DNA from: Desulfobulbaceae bacterium
Lineage (GTDB): Bacteria; Desulfobacterota; Desulfobulbia; Desulfobulbales; SURF-16
Direction of reading: 5' to 3'
Length of the DNA: 64,000 bases
NCBI GenBank assembly: GCA_002868945.1
Contig: PKTX01000058.1
Location: 1 to 64,000, forward strand
Positions within the stretch are counted from its first letter, which is position 1; each line of letters starts with the position of its first letter. The notes under the pieces were generated by a model. The model was not told where the DNA came from. It saw nothing but the letters and a program-made list of their open reading frames with translations, and made no database searches. The translations under genes were made by a program, and so were the position numbers. Positions 54,328 to 63,565 of this stretch are shown here, piece after piece.

Positions 54328-54733
54328 GGTGTCTGTCCGGAAAAGGCTCTTGTTGCCTCTCGGTGTCTCGCGAGCTCGCTTACCTCGTCATGCTCAAAAA
54401 AATAATGCTCGGAGGTCAGCGAAACGAAGAGGAGACTCCGATATCGCATAGGGGCCTGCAGCCCACGGCTACTTCGTGCAGGGCGTGCTTATTCTTGGCG
54501 CTCTCCTTGATCTCGAAGAGGTCCGCGAGCCTGCCAGACACCGAAATGACCTATTTCTGGCTAGGAGCCTGTCGGACTTAGACATAAATCTACTGCAAAT
54601 TCGAAAAATCGGTCCATATTCCCATGGCTTTTCGTTAAATAGCTCTGCTATTCGCCTCAAATCCATGTAAATCTGGCCTTGATTTTTCGAATTTTCGCTA
54701 CGATTCTCTAAGTCCGACAGGCTCCTAGACACT
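54328..54733. mobile_element. MITE-like element, family 1 (copy 2), interrupted by another MITE
   Basis: In the opposite orientation to copy 1, it has GGTGTCTGTCCGG at the left and, once the insert at 54561-54728 is removed, CGAAATGACCTATTTCTGG-CTAGACACT at the right. The interior shares CGGAGTCTC-CTTCGTTTCGC, GACCTCCGAGCATTATTTTTT and GAGCATGACG with copy 1. It begins three bases past the purD stop. Confidence 0.75.
54561..54728. mobile_element. 168-bp MITE with 22-bp perfect terminal inverted repeats
   Basis: The left end CTAGGAGCCTGTCGGACTTA (plus GA) is the exact inverse of the right end at 54707-54728. Subterminal AAATTCGAAAAATC and GATTTTTCGAATTT also pair, so the whole unit folds into a long stem. 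It has no coding capacity. The flanks read CTATTTCTGG-[element]-ACACT; a 4-bp CTAG target duplication rebuilds a normal family 1 end. It probably was moved in trans by a transposase with matching ends, not found here. Confidence 0.85.
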
Positions 54734-54749
54734 CGTTGAGGAGAATCTC

Positions 54750-55247
54750 ATGGCAAGCAATGAAAAAGTCGGAATAATCATGGGCAGTGACTCTGACCTG
54801 CCCATTATGATGGCCGCAGTGGATTTCTTAAAGAAAATGGGCGTTGACTACGAAATTACCGTGGCCTCGGCCCATCGCACTCCGGCCCGGGCCGCCGAAT
54901 TTGCCGAAACTGCCCGGGCCCGGGGGGTCAAGGTTATTATAGCCGGGGCCGGTATGGCGGCTCATTTGGCCGGTGTGCTGGCCGCCCATACCACGGTACC
55001 GGTTATCGGCGTGCCGATTGATTCCTCCTCCCTAAAGGGCATGGATGCCTTGTTGGCCACCGTGCAGATGCCGCCGGGGATTCCGGTGGCCACCATGGCC
55101 ATCGGCAAGGCCGGTGCCAAGAATGCCGCCATTCTGGCCTGTCAGATTCTGTCGGTTGCCGATGAGGCCATGGCGCAAAAGTTGGCGGATTTCAAGGTGG
55201 AAATGGCGGCACAGGTTGATGAAAAGGCCCGGAATCTTGCTCTCTAA
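54750..55247 (+). CDS. purE: N5-carboxyaminoimidazole ribonucleotide mutase
   Basis: The 165-residue class I PurE has GIIMGSDSDLPIM, SAHRTPARAAEFA and GAGMAAHLAGVLAAHT, all diagnostic. It acts in purine synthesis. AGGAGA precedes the ATG. No purK was seen in the window. Confidence 0.96.
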   Translation: MASNEKVGIIMGSDSDLPIMMAAVDFLKKMGVDYEITVASAHRTPARAAEFAETARARGVKVIIAGAGMAAHLAGVLAAHTTVPVIGVPIDSSSLKGMDALLATVQMPPGIPVATMAIGKAGAKNAAILACQILSVADEAMAQKLADFKVEMAAQVDEKARNLAL

Positions 55248-55253
55248 AGCGGT

Positions 55254-55850
55254 ATGATCCCCCATGAGAGTCTGCAGGAGGCGGCAACTGTCATCCGGCA
55301 GGGTGGCATTGTTGCCTTTCCCACCGAGACCTATTACGGTCTGGCGGTTGATCCCTTTAACGAGGCGGCCCTGGCCCGTCTCTATGAGGTCAAGCAACGG
55401 CCGGAGCACAAGCCTATTCTCACCCTCATTTCCCGTCGTGATCAACTTTTGCAACTGGTTGAATCCGTGCCTGCCTGCCTGTTACCCCTGATGGATCTGT
55501 GGCCGGCACCCTTGACCCTGGTCTTTCCGGCGCGCCGCGGTCTGTCGTCGCTTCTCACGGCCGGCACCAACACCATTGGCGTGCGTATCTCTCCACATCC
55601 CCTGGCCCAGCAGTTTGTTGGCCTGTGCCGACAGCCCCTCACCGCCACCAGTGCCAACCTGTCCGGCTCGCCACCCGCCACCACGGCCGCGGAGGTGGCC
55701 GATCAATTTGCCGACAGTCTTGATTGTATCATTGACGGCGGCACGACCTCAGGCGGGGCCGGTTCCACCCTGGTGGGCTGTCAGGGCCGGCGTCTCGTTC
55801 TGCTGCGCCGCGGCGTGCTGGGGCCGGAAGACCTGCCCTGCACCTTCTGA
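55254..55850 (+). CDS. tsaC: Sua5/YrdC-type threonylcarbamoyl-AMP synthase
   Basis: The 198-residue YrdC-fold protein has GGIVAFPTETYYGLAVDPFN, LYEVKQRPEHKPIL, PAPLTLVFPAR, and TSANLSGSP, the family motifs for L-threonylcarbamoyl-AMP formation in tRNA t6A synthesis. It lacks the extra C-terminal Sua5 domain. It starts six bases after purE. TsaE of the same pathway is encoded at 59663-60139. Confidence 0.92.
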   Translation: MIPHESLQEAATVIRQGGIVAFPTETYYGLAVDPFNEAALARLYEVKQRPEHKPILTLISRRDQLLQLVESVPACLLPLMDLWPAPLTLVFPARRGLSSLLTAGTNTIGVRISPHPLAQQFVGLCRQPLTATSANLSGSPPATTAAEVADQFADSLDCIIDGGTTSGGAGSTLVGCQGRRLVLLRRGVLGPEDLPCTF

Positions 55851-56021
55851 GACTCCTTTCGGCGTGGTGGAGCCGTCGCGCTCGACATGGTGCGCCCCGC
55901 AAAATGCGGCAAGGGCCAGGAAGACATTGAGAAGGGGCGCTTCTCTGGGTATGATGCTGCCACCAGAGAGCCTGCATTCATCGTTAACAAAAAAGAGCAC
56001 CCTGTCCGAGAAACAAGAACC

Positions 56022-56348
56022 ATGAAAGATCTACAATGGAATCGAGAATTTGCCCTGGAACAGGCAGGAGAGGATGAGGAGCTCCTTGCCGAACTACTTG
56101 AACTCTTGATATCGGCCAGTGGGGCTGACCTGGCCCGCATCAAACAGGGGTACCAGGAGCAGGATGCCGGAAAAATGGCGGATGCGGCTCACAGTATCAA
56201 GGGTGCTGCCGCCAGTCTCGGTATCGAGGAATTCCGGCAAACCGCCTCTGCCCTGGAACAGGCGGGCAGGAGCGGCGATCTGGCCGGCGCCTTTGCCCTG
56301 CTCCCCGCCCTGGAGGACATTATCAGCCAGCTGGCCGACTTAAAGTAG
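56022..56348 (+). CDS. HPt-domain phosphotransfer protein
   Basis: The 108-residue helical protein has the phospho-acceptor motif AAHSIKGAAASLGI (His57). HPt proteins shuttle phosphate between receivers. It stands 40 bases upstream of the HDOD gene and near the hybrid kinase, suggesting a phosphorelay unit. Confidence 0.88.
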   Translation: MKDLQWNREFALEQAGEDEELLAELLELLISASGADLARIKQGYQEQDAGKMADAAHSIKGAAASLGIEEFRQTASALEQAGRSGDLAGAFALLPALEDIISQLADLK

Positions 56349-56388
56349 ATTCAACACTGTTTCAGCGTCTTGCGGGCCGGGGAAGACC

Positions 56389-57282
56389 ATGGCCTGCAGG
56401 CGCCTCTCCTCTCCAGAAAAAAACAGAGCGACTGCCATGCCTTCCGCCCGTACCCTGGTCCATAAGTTCAACGATCTCAAAACATTGCCCCATGTTGCCA
56501 TCCGGGTGACCCAACTGGTTAATTCCGAGTCGGCCAACATGAAGGATTTTGAGGAGATCATCAAGCTTGATCCCATCCTTGTTGTCCGGCTCCTCAAGCT
56601 TGTCAACAGCCCCTATTTCGGTCTCGTCAACAAGGTTGAGTCCATCTCCAAGGCCGTGGTCTATGTTGGTATGAAGAATCTGCGAAACCTGGTAGCCATT
56701 GAGGCCATTCGCAATCTTTTTCAGGAGAGGGATGATTATGGTTTTTCGCGTCGCCAGCTCTGGCTGCACAGTGCCACAGTGGCCATCTTGTCGCGGATGA
56801 TTGCCGAGCGTATTTTCGGCCTGGCCGGGGAAGACGAATTCCTGGCCGGTATTATCCATGATATCGGTCTGATTATCGAGGATCAGCTGGTGGGCCAAGA
56901 GGTCAGGGAGGTGGCGCGCCTCTATGGCAAGGGTGACAAGCCTATTACCCATTACGAGGATGAGGTCATAGAGACCAACCACTGCAAGGTGGGAGGCATG
57001 CTGGTCTTTGACTGGAATATGCCCGAGGCGGTGGTGCTGGCCATTAAAAAACATCATGATTATGACAAGGCCTATCCCCTGCCCAGTATTACCAGTATTC
57101 TGCACATTGCCGAATATATAGCCAGTCGGCTTAACTACGGCGCCATTGCCGGACGACATGAGCCCCTGCCCGCCTATCTGACTTCGCACATGAAGAGCAG
57201 GATGGCGGATTACAAGGTGCTGATCAAGGAATTCCCCGCTGAGATGGAGAGGGCCGAAGAGCTGTATCGGGACAAGGAATGA
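56389..57282 (+). CDS. HDOD-domain signalling protein
   Basis: The 297-residue protein has an HDOD domain (about 20-215) beginning [19 protein letters not shown] and including [21 protein letters not shown] and [14 protein letters not shown], where the HD pair is kept. GGGG upstream of ATG 56389 supports this start; 56437 is an alternative. HDOD proteins act in signalling, often with kinases. It overlaps the hybrid kinase by four bases (ATGATG). Confidence 0.88.
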   Translation: MACRRLSSPEKNRATAMPSARTLVHKFNDLKTLPHVAIRVTQLVNSESANMKDFEEIIKLDPILVVRLLKLVNSPYFGLVNKVESISKAVVYVGMKNLRNLVAIEAIRNLFQERDDYGFSRRQLWLHSATVAILSRMIAERIFGLAGEDEFLAGIIHDIGLIIEDQLVGQEVREVARLYGKGDKPITHYEDEVIETNHCKVGGMLVFDWNMPEAVVLAIKKHHDYDKAYPLPSITSILHIAEYIASRLNYGAIAGRHEPLPAYLTSHMKSRMADYKVLIKEFPAEMERAEELYRDKE

Positions 57283-59066
57283 TGGACGATCTCTTTGCCA
57301 ATGTCTTCAGTGAGCTGATCGATGCCTCGGAGGAGCAGCAGGCCCTGCTCGACTCCCTGGCGCCGCTCATGCCCGATACGGCAATGGCCCTTGTTGACGG
57401 CGAGGGCGCCATCCTGGCCACAGCACCTGAAGGCATCAACGATATTCCGGACCAACTGCTGAGTCGGGCCCGCCGGACAGCCGAGTTGGTGAGCGCCCGG
57501 GATGATCGTGGCCGCTGGACGTATGCCTGCTACCTTGAGGCGCCCACTGTCCTGGTCTTCAGGCCAGCGGACAGTCAAAAAGATCTCTGTGCCGACCCCT
57601 TTCTTGCCACGCTCTGCCGTAATACCCTGCAGCTCGCCCTGCTCCGCAAAGAGAAACAGGAGGTTGTCCTGGAGAAAGGCCAGCTGCAACGGCAGATAGA
57701 GGTGCTTAAAAGGCAGCACACCAGGCTCATTGATGATAATCACGAGCAATACCTGCTCATCCAGGAAAAGGAGAAGCAGTACGCCAAGGAGCTTGAAAGT
57801 GAGATTGCCAGGCAGACCAGGGAGTTGCGCCATAAGAACGAAGAGCTGCAGGAGGCCAGTCGGCTGAAGAGTGAGTTCCTGGCCAATATGAGCCATGAGC
57901 TGCGCACCCCCATGAACGCTATTATCGGTTTTTCCGGCCTGCTGCTGGAGAGCCCCCTTGATGAAGAACAGGAAGACTTTGTCCAGACGATCAGCAAGGC
58001 AGCCGACAGTCTGCTGGTGTTGATCAATGACATTCTTGATCTGGCAAAGATTGAATCCGGCAAGCTGGATCTGGCCTCTGACGTCGTTGACCTGGGTGAA
58101 CTGGCCCGGAACGTCAGCGCCATGCTGGCGGCCCAGGCCAGTCGCAACGGCAATGTTCTGCGGGTGGATGTCGCTCCGGCCCTGGCCGGACGGCCGGTGC
58201 TGGGCGATGAGGTGCGCTTGCGTCAAATCCTCATCAACCTGGTGGGCAATGCCCTGAAGTTTACGGAAAATGGTGAGGTGGATATTGCCATCAGGCGTGA
58301 TGCGGCGCCCCGGACGGATCATGTTGTTTTTGAGGTGCGCGATACGGGCATCGGCATCCCGGCCCACCGGCTGCAGGCTATTTTTGAGAAGTTTACCCAG
58401 GCCGACGGCTCCACCACGCGGCAGTATGGCGGAACAGGCCTGGGGCTAGCTATCTGTTGTCAACTGGCGGAGCTCATGGGCGGCAAGCTGGCGGTGGAAA
58501 GCGTTGAAGGCAAGGGGTCTCTCTTTCGCTGTGTCGTGCCCCTGGCGGAGGTCACTGAGCAAGCGGCCCACCGGACAATGGTTCCGGCGCCTGGGGATGC
58601 TGCTGAGGAGAAGGAGGCCGACACTCTCTCGGTCCTGCTGGTGGAGGATAACCTGGTTAACCAGAAACTGGCCAAGCTTTTGGTCCAGCGCCAGGGCTGT
58701 CAGGTGGCAGTGGCGGCCGATGGTGTTGAGGCCCTGGCCATGCTGCGCGATCGGCAATTCGATGTCGTGCTCATGGACATCCATATGCCGCGTATGGATG
58801 GCCTGGAGGCGACGAAAAAGATACGGGCAATTGAAAGCTCTCAGCAGGAGGCCGAGCACTACGTCGGCCTCGGCAGGGCAGGGGGCATCCCTATTATCGG
58901 TCTGACGGCCAGCGTTCGCAAAGAGGATGAACAGGCCTGTTACGAGGCGGGCATGGATGCCTTTCTCCCCAAGCCCATTAATAAAAATAAACTTGCTGAA
59001 ATCCTCAACTTCCATAGCAGCTCCTTGAAAAAGGGAGCGGCTGCAGCGCCCGACCAGGAAAAATGA
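57279..59066 (+). CDS. Hybrid sensor histidine kinase with C-terminal receiver
   Basis: The 595-residue protein has no membrane segment. A novel N-terminal sensor region (about 1-115) and a coiled coil (about 118-195) precede HisKA (H in [18 protein letters not shown]), a HATPase domain ([21 protein letters not shown]) and a receiver (about 450-575; acceptor Asp in [13 protein letters not shown]). This looks like a typical hybrid kinase feeding an HPt; one lies upstream. The lone receiver at 59256 on the opposite strand may be the final target. Confidence 0.92.
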   Translation: MMDDLFANVFSELIDASEEQQALLDSLAPLMPDTAMALVDGEGAILATAPEGINDIPDQLLSRARRTAELVSARDDRGRWTYACYLEAPTVLVFRPADSQKDLCADPFLATLCRNTLQLALLRKEKQEVVLEKGQLQRQIEVLKRQHTRLIDDNHEQYLLIQEKEKQYAKELESEIARQTRELRHKNEELQEASRLKSEFLANMSHELRTPMNAIIGFSGLLLESPLDEEQEDFVQTISKAADSLLVLINDILDLAKIESGKLDLASDVVDLGELARNVSAMLAAQASRNGNVLRVDVAPALAGRPVLGDEVRLRQILINLVGNALKFTENGEVDIAIRRDAAPRTDHVVFEVRDTGIGIPAHRLQAIFEKFTQADGSTTRQYGGTGLGLAICCQLAELMGGKLAVESVEGKGSLFRCVVPLAEVTEQAAHRTMVPAPGDAAEEKEADTLSVLLVEDNLVNQKLAKLLVQRQGCQVAVAADGVEALAMLRDRQFDVVLMDIHMPRMDGLEATKKIRAIESSQQEAEHYVGLGRAGGIPIIGLTASVRKEDEQACYEAGMDAFLPKPINKNKLAEILNFHSSSLKKGAAAAPDQEK

Positions 59067-59092
59067 GGCGAAAAAAGCACAGTTTGCTTCAG

Positions 59093-59127
59093 ACCATCTT
59101 GAATAATGACAATTATTCAAGATACCC
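59093..59127. repeat. Family 2 palindrome, minimal copy
   Basis: ATCTTGAATAAT-GACA-ATTATTCAAGAT (59096-59123) has perfect 12-base arms and matches the ends of family 2 elements. There is no interior module. Confidence 0.65.
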
Positions 59128-59255
59128 TAATGAGATAGTGAAGCGCGAAAGACCTGCAAGCGCCGGAGTTTTTGAGGCGGGTTCTGCTCAGGAGATGGCC
59201 GCTTATTGAGGCCAGCCGACCACCGGCTCGCTCCCGGGCGGCTGCGGCCCCCTGC

Positions 59256-59648
59256 TCATCTGCTTTTTCCTTGCAAGACCTTCTCTATCTCCATTTCCAC
59301 CTTGTCCCAGGAGTAGGGCTTGGTGATATAGCCGTCGCATTGGTTGTTGAACGATTTCAATATATTACGTGAGTCATCCAGGGCGGTTGTCATGATCACC
59401 TTGGCGCGGTCGGCCTGGTGCTGCTCCTCTGTGGCCCGAATGGCCTCCAGGGCCTCGTGACCGTTCAGGCGGGGCATCATAATGTCAAGACAGACCAGGT
59501 CATAGCCTCTCCCCTGTTTGAGGTGTTTGTCAAAGAGGCGCACCGCCTCCCGGCCATTGTCCGTGACGTCTATGTCGCCATATTTGGTGAGAAAGTTAAA
59601 GAGGATCTGTCTGGCAATAAAGTCATCTTCGGCAATTAAGATTCGCAT
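59256..59648 (-). CDS. Single-domain response regulator (CheY-like)
   Basis: The 130-residue receiver has the acidic pair EDD (7-9), the phospho-acceptor in LVCLDIMMPRLNG, a T in MTTAL and KP in GYITKPYSW. It has no output domain. It is just downstream of tsaE and 14 bases apart, so it may be part of the same minus-strand unit. It may receive phosphate from the hybrid kinase/HPt set on the other strand. Confidence 0.9.
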   Translation of the reverse strand: MRILIAEDDFIARQILFNFLTKYGDIDVTDNGREAVRLFDKHLKQGRGYDLVCLDIMMPRLNGHEALEAIRATEEQHQADRAKVIMTTALDDSRNILKSFNNQCDGYITKPYSWDKVEMEIEKVLQGKSR

Positions 59649-59662
59649 GGCTCAATCACCCT

Positions 59663-60139
59663 TCAAAACGTGCTGAAATCCGGCAGGCGCTCAACCATGG
59701 CGCCGTGGGCCGTGATGGTTATTTCTCTGCCTTGCGGAGATTGCCAGGTGATGTGTATCTGCAGATAATTGTCTGGCGTGAGGTCACCGAGGCGTTCCGG
59801 CCATTCAATGACGGTGAGGCCCTGGCCGTAGATATACTCTTCAAAGCCCACTTCTTCAATCTCCTCTTCGCTGCTGAGGCGGTAGAGATCCATATGATAG
59901 AGGGGGAGACGGCCGTCATACTCGTGGAGCAGGCTGAAGGTGGGGCTGGTGATATAACACTGCGCATCAACGCCCAGACCCTGACCGATGGCCTGGGTCA
60001 GGGTGGTCTTGCCGGCCCCCAGGTCGCCCTTGAGCAGGATCACATCGCCGGCCCGGGCCACGGCGCCAAGGTGCCTGCCAAAGGCCATGGTCTGTTCAAG
60101 GTCGGCAAGGCTGAGGCGGGCCCTTTTTTCATGAGCCAT
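59663..60139 (-). CDS. tsaE: tRNA threonylcarbamoyladenosine biosynthesis ATPase TsaE
   Basis: The 158-residue P-loop ATPase has LLKGDLGAGKTTL, SPTFSLLHEY and HMDLYRL, then EWPERL, all signatures of TsaE. It works with TsaB and TsaD in t6A tRNA modification. Its ATG at 60139 overlaps the end of the small cytochrome gene by 11 bases. Confidence 0.93.
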   Translation of the reverse strand: MAHEKRARLSLADLEQTMAFGRHLGAVARAGDVILLKGDLGAGKTTLTQAIGQGLGVDAQCYITSPTFSLLHEYDGRLPLYHMDLYRLSSEEEIEEVGFEEYIYGQGLTVIEWPERLGDLTPDNYLQIHITWQSPQGREITITAHGAMVERLPDFSTF

Positions 60140-60410
60140 TTTTCTCAACCTTTTTATGGCAGAAGAGGCAGCGATATTTGGGGGGATGCTCGGCCGGCAG
60201 GGCCATTTCACCCTCCGGGGAGTGACACGATTCGCAGAACTTCTCCGCCTCCTTCTTGCCCATGTCGTAAAAGCGGGCATGGTTATCGTCATAGGGCATC
60301 CGGGCAGTGCTCTCCGCCGGGGCCCGCAGGAGGAAAAGCAGCAGGCCGCCGCCGATGATAACAAAGAGGATGTTGTAGATGAGGATCTTTTTTTTCTGCA
60401 TATTCGGCAT
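60129..60410 (-). CDS. Small membrane-anchored diheme cytochrome c-like protein
   Basis: The 93-residue protein has one N-terminal membrane helix (about 9-28, ILIYNILFVIIGGGLLLFLL) and two CXXCH motifs: CESCH (59-63) and CLFCH (81-85). The basic N-terminus and heme motifs beyond the helix suggest a periplasmic domain. I do not know a specific family. AGGAAG lies five bases before the ATG at 60410. The overlap with tsaE indicates a shared transcript. Confidence 0.8.
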   Translation of the reverse strand: MPNMQKKKILIYNILFVIIGGGLLLFLLRAPAESTARMPYDDNHARFYDMGKKEAEKFCESCHSPEGEMALPAEHPPKYRCLFCHKKVEKNGS

Positions 60411-60424
60411 GAGTTCTTCCTGTT

Positions 60425-60801
60425 TAGTGTCTGTCCTTAAAGGACCTTGCGGCCGTCTCGGCGTGGTGCGCCGAAAGTATGGCTGTTAAATATCCAACTC
60501 AACTTTCTTGTTTCTGCTATTTTGTTGATATTATATGGATGCCTAGTAATACAACGATGTTTTTTCAATATGCCGGCATCCAGAAGCCAGAATGACCTCT
60601 TTTTAAGCTTTTCTGCTGTTTCCTGTCTCCTGATTCCTGAATTCCCGAGTGAGTCACAGCTCCGAAAAGGTTTTTAACTCCTGCCTGCACCCCAAAGGGT
60701 GCTTCTTTCAGGGCGCCCTTGTTTTTTTTCGCACTCCGTGATCGCAAGCGGCGAAGCGAGCCTGCGACACTCCGGAATAGCCTCTTGCCGGATAGATACT
60801 A
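60425..60801. mobile_element. Long family 1-type repeat element with CTGACTC segment (copy 5)
   Basis: Left TAGTGTCTGTCC and right (reverse complement) TAGTATCTATCC match the family 1 ends, both starting at TA. The 377-bp interior holds a CTGACTC-type segment (60500-60665) and the CACCCC...TTCTTTCAGGGCGC module seen at 36120. The right-hand TA is inside the stop codon of the flavoprotein gene that ends at 60799. Confidence 0.6.
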
Positions 60802-61830
60802 GTTGGCCATTTCCAGGGCGGAAAAGGGGATTAATTTCAGTTTCAGGGCCAGGAGCAAACTCTCCATGATGAGCCGGCAGCCCCATCTGTTTTTGCCTGC
60901 GGCCCGCAGCAGGCGGCTGTGGCGCTTATGGTTGGAGAGGAGACGGTTGAGGCGGTGGGGGTGATGGTGGGGGTTAACAATGATCTCTGCAATCTCCTCT
61001 CCGGAAATGATGGCCGGCACAATACCCTCGCCGGTGAGGCCGGAGGCCAGGCCGGCTGCATCTCCGGCCAGAAATATATTGTTAAAGCGCCAGCCGCGGT
61101 AATCAAAGTTGATCGTGGCGGCCTCGGGCCTTAAACCCTGCACGTTGATTTTTTTGTGCTCCAGCCAGGTGTGCAGACTCTTCTTGAGAAGACGGGGTGA
61201 CAGGTGGCTGCGGCAGCAGTAGGCCCCAACCGAGGTCCTCCGGGCCTGGGGGAAGATCCAGCAATAGCCGGTGTTGAAGTGTCCGGGGTCCAGGTGCCAG
61301 ACCATGTCGGGCAGGGAGGTCGGGATGTGATACTGGATACCGATACCCATATTTTCCACCGGCAGGCCCAGGTGGCGGCGCACCAGAGAATTGGCGCCAT
61401 CCGCCCCCACCAGGAAGTCAAAGGTAAAGGTGCCGCGGTTGGTATGGATGGCGGCCTTGTCTATCTTGGTGACCAAGGTATGGGTGACGATCTCGGCGCC
61501 GGCCACCGCCGCCGCTTTGGCCATCCATTGTCCGAGACGACCGCGGTTTATTGTCGACACCATGGGCTCTTGGCCGATAAGGCGTGTTTTCTGCAGGGAG
61601 GATGAAACATTCTGAACGGGAAACTGTCTTTCGATAAGCTGCTCTGGAATGGCCGAACGGATGCCGGCCCAGGTGACGCCGCCGGCGCATGTTTTCGGGC
61701 CGATTGTCCTGTTCCTTTCGCAGACCAACACCTTTTTCCCCTGGGCGGCCAGGGCCCGCGCACAGCTTAGACCGGCCGGTCCGGCGCCGATGATAATGGT
61801 ATGGAAGGTCTGCTTTTTCATGGTGTCCAT
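60799..61830 (-). CDS. Geranylgeranyl reductase-like FAD-dependent oxidoreductase
   Basis: The 343-residue flavoprotein has the FAD Rossmann motif IIIGAGPAGLSCARALA, followed by KTCAGGVTW, DFLVGADGANSLVRRHLG and AGDAAGLASGLTGEGI, as in geranylgeranyl reductases. Such enzymes reduce isoprenoid side chains; members in bacteria may act on menaquinone tails. Nothing near it confirms the substrate. The start at 61830 is preferred, with 61821 possible. Its last codons fall at the edge of a repeat element. Confidence 0.85.
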   Translation of the reverse strand: MDTMKKQTFHTIIIGAGPAGLSCARALAAQGKKVLVCERNRTIGPKTCAGGVTWAGIRSAIPEQLIERQFPVQNVSSSLQKTRLIGQEPMVSTINRGRLGQWMAKAAAVAGAEIVTHTLVTKIDKAAIHTNRGTFTFDFLVGADGANSLVRRHLGLPVENMGIGIQYHIPTSLPDMVWHLDPGHFNTGYCWIFPQARRTSVGAYCCRSHLSPRLLKKSLHTWLEHKKINVQGLRPEAATINFDYRGWRFNNIFLAGDAAGLASGLTGEGIVPAIISGEEIAEIIVNPHHHPHRLNRLLSNHKRHSRLLRAAGKNRWGCRLIMESLLLALKLKLIPFSALEMAN

Positions 61831-62184
61831 GTATCCGGTTACTATGCAGGGAAAAGTAGTGGCAGGCAGGGGGTTGTGCAAGAAAAAACTTTGCCCGGCG
61901 CCTGCTTTAAGGTAGTTTTATTCTACTGTGAAAAGGTACATCGTACCGCCTGGGATGGCGATGTAAAAAATTGACAGACAGGGTGTGGCGCTGAGAGCAC
62001 GCCAGGCGCAACAGTACGAATCCTTTGTGATACCATCACGTTTGCAACTGCATTTTGGGAGAGGGGCACTCCTGCCGGCGGCAGAGAGTCCTTCTCCCGT
62101 TTCTTTATGACCGCCATGAAAATCTTTGCAGGCTGGATTTTTCAGAGACGGTTCTCGTAAATAAAAAAGTTCTGGAGAAGAGAT
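61831..62184. other. Divergent region before the M23 peptidase gene
   Basis: The gap carries a GGTACATCGTACC palindrome (about 61936-61948). TTGACA at 61971 is not followed by a clear -10. No gene or known riboswitch was recognised. Confidence 0.4.
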
Positions 62185-63555
62185 ATGGGTTTGTTATCGG
62201 CAGGCAAGAGCAGCCGGATAAAGAGCAGCGGCTCCGCCATTTTTGTTGTCATCCTCCTGACTATCTGTGTCATTGTTGCGGCCCTCTTGTTTTACGTCAA
62301 TGAACGGGAAGAGCCGGTTATAAACGCTGAACCGCTACCGCCGCTCATCGGCACTCGGACGGATCTCAATTTTGAGGTTGCCGACCTGAAAAGTGGCCTG
62401 CGTCATGTTCAGGTGGTGGTGCGCCAGGGCGGCAAGTCCATTGAGATTGTTGACAAGATTTTTCCGCGGCGCAGCTGGATCGGTCAGGCCGGGCCGCGGC
62501 AGATGCATTCCACCGTTACCCTGGATACAGAGGCCCATGGCCTGGCGGATGGGCCGGCCGAGGTGGTTATCTCGGCCCGGGACTTCTCCTATTGGCGTTT
62601 TGGGGCCGGCAATGTCAGCAGAATTGTGCTGCCTGTGGCCTTTGATACGGAACCTCCCAAGGTAACCAGGCTTGACTCGCCTCGCTATATCCGCCAGGGT
62701 GGGGCAGGCATTGTCACCTATCGGATCTCGGAGAGGGTGCCGTACCATGGCGTCAACCTCAATGATTATTTTCATCCCGGTTTCCCCATAATTGGGAAAG
62801 ACGATGTCTATGGCGCCATGATTGCTCTGCCCTTTGATGCGGAAAAGATCACCGACGCCCATGTGGTGGCCCGGGATGCCGCCGGTAATGCCGGCAAGGC
62901 CCCCTTTGGCATGATTGTCAAGAAGCGGGCCATCAAGCATGATACCATCAATATCCCCGACTCCTTTCTAGACCTGAAAATCCCGGAATTCTCCCAGTAC
63001 TATCCGGACATGACCGGTTCCAAGCTGGAGCAGTATCTCTATGTCAACAATAAGGTACGCCAGGAGAATAATGCCCAGTTCCGCGAACTCTGCGGACATT
63101 CCCTGCCTGAAAAGCTGTGGAGCGGCCGGTTTAATCGGATGCCCGGTGCCGGCAAGGCCAGCTTTGCCGATCACCGCACCTATCTATACAGGGGTGAAAA
63201 GATCGATAAGCAGGTGCATCTGGGCCATGATATCGCCTCGGTACGGCATGCGCCGGTGAAGGCTGCTAATCGGGGCAAGGTGATTTTTGCCGATTATCGC
63301 GGCATCTATGGCAATACCGTAGTTGTCGATCATGGCACGGGAATCTTCAGCCTCTACTCCCACATGAGTCAGATCTCGGTGGAGATCGGTGATATTGTCG
63401 AGAAGAACGATCCCCTGGGCGCCACCGGCACCACCGGCATGGCAGGCGGTGATCATCTCCACTTCTCCATGCTGGTCAACGGCATCATGGTTGATCCGCT
63501 GGAGTGGTGGGATGCCTCCTGGCTTGATCTCCATATTGAAAGCTATCTGAAATAG
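62185..63555 (+). CDS. M23-family (LytM) metallopeptidase
   Basis: This 456-residue protein has one N-terminal membrane helix (about 18-40) anchoring a periplasmic part. A beta-rich middle region (about 50-330) is followed by the LytM domain (about 340-440) with HLGHDIAS, the YSHMS segment and GGDHLHFSM, containing the Zn ligands of M23 enzymes. The intact ligands suggest an active endopeptidase on peptidoglycan crosslinks. GGAGAAGAG precedes the ATG. mutL begins 10 bases after its stop. Confidence 0.9.
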   Translation: MGLLSAGKSSRIKSSGSAIFVVILLTICVIVAALLFYVNEREEPVINAEPLPPLIGTRTDLNFEVADLKSGLRHVQVVVRQGGKSIEIVDKIFPRRSWIGQAGPRQMHSTVTLDTEAHGLADGPAEVVISARDFSYWRFGAGNVSRIVLPVAFDTEPPKVTRLDSPRYIRQGGAGIVTYRISERVPYHGVNLNDYFHPGFPIIGKDDVYGAMIALPFDAEKITDAHVVARDAAGNAGKAPFGMIVKKRAIKHDTINIPDSFLDLKIPEFSQYYPDMTGSKLEQYLYVNNKVRQENNAQFRELCGHSLPEKLWSGRFNRMPGAGKASFADHRTYLYRGEKIDKQVHLGHDIASVRHAPVKAANRGKVIFADYRGIYGNTVVVDHGTGIFSLYSHMSQISVEIGDIVEKNDPLGATGTTGMAGGDHLHFSMLVNGIMVDPLEWWDASWLDLHIESYLK

Positions 63556-63565
63556 GGGCCCGGCG

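Noticed and set aside
61960-62030. Possible c-di-GMP riboswitch before the M23 peptidase gene
   Set aside because: None of the conserved GEMM motifs could be aligned; only unrelated short repeats are present.
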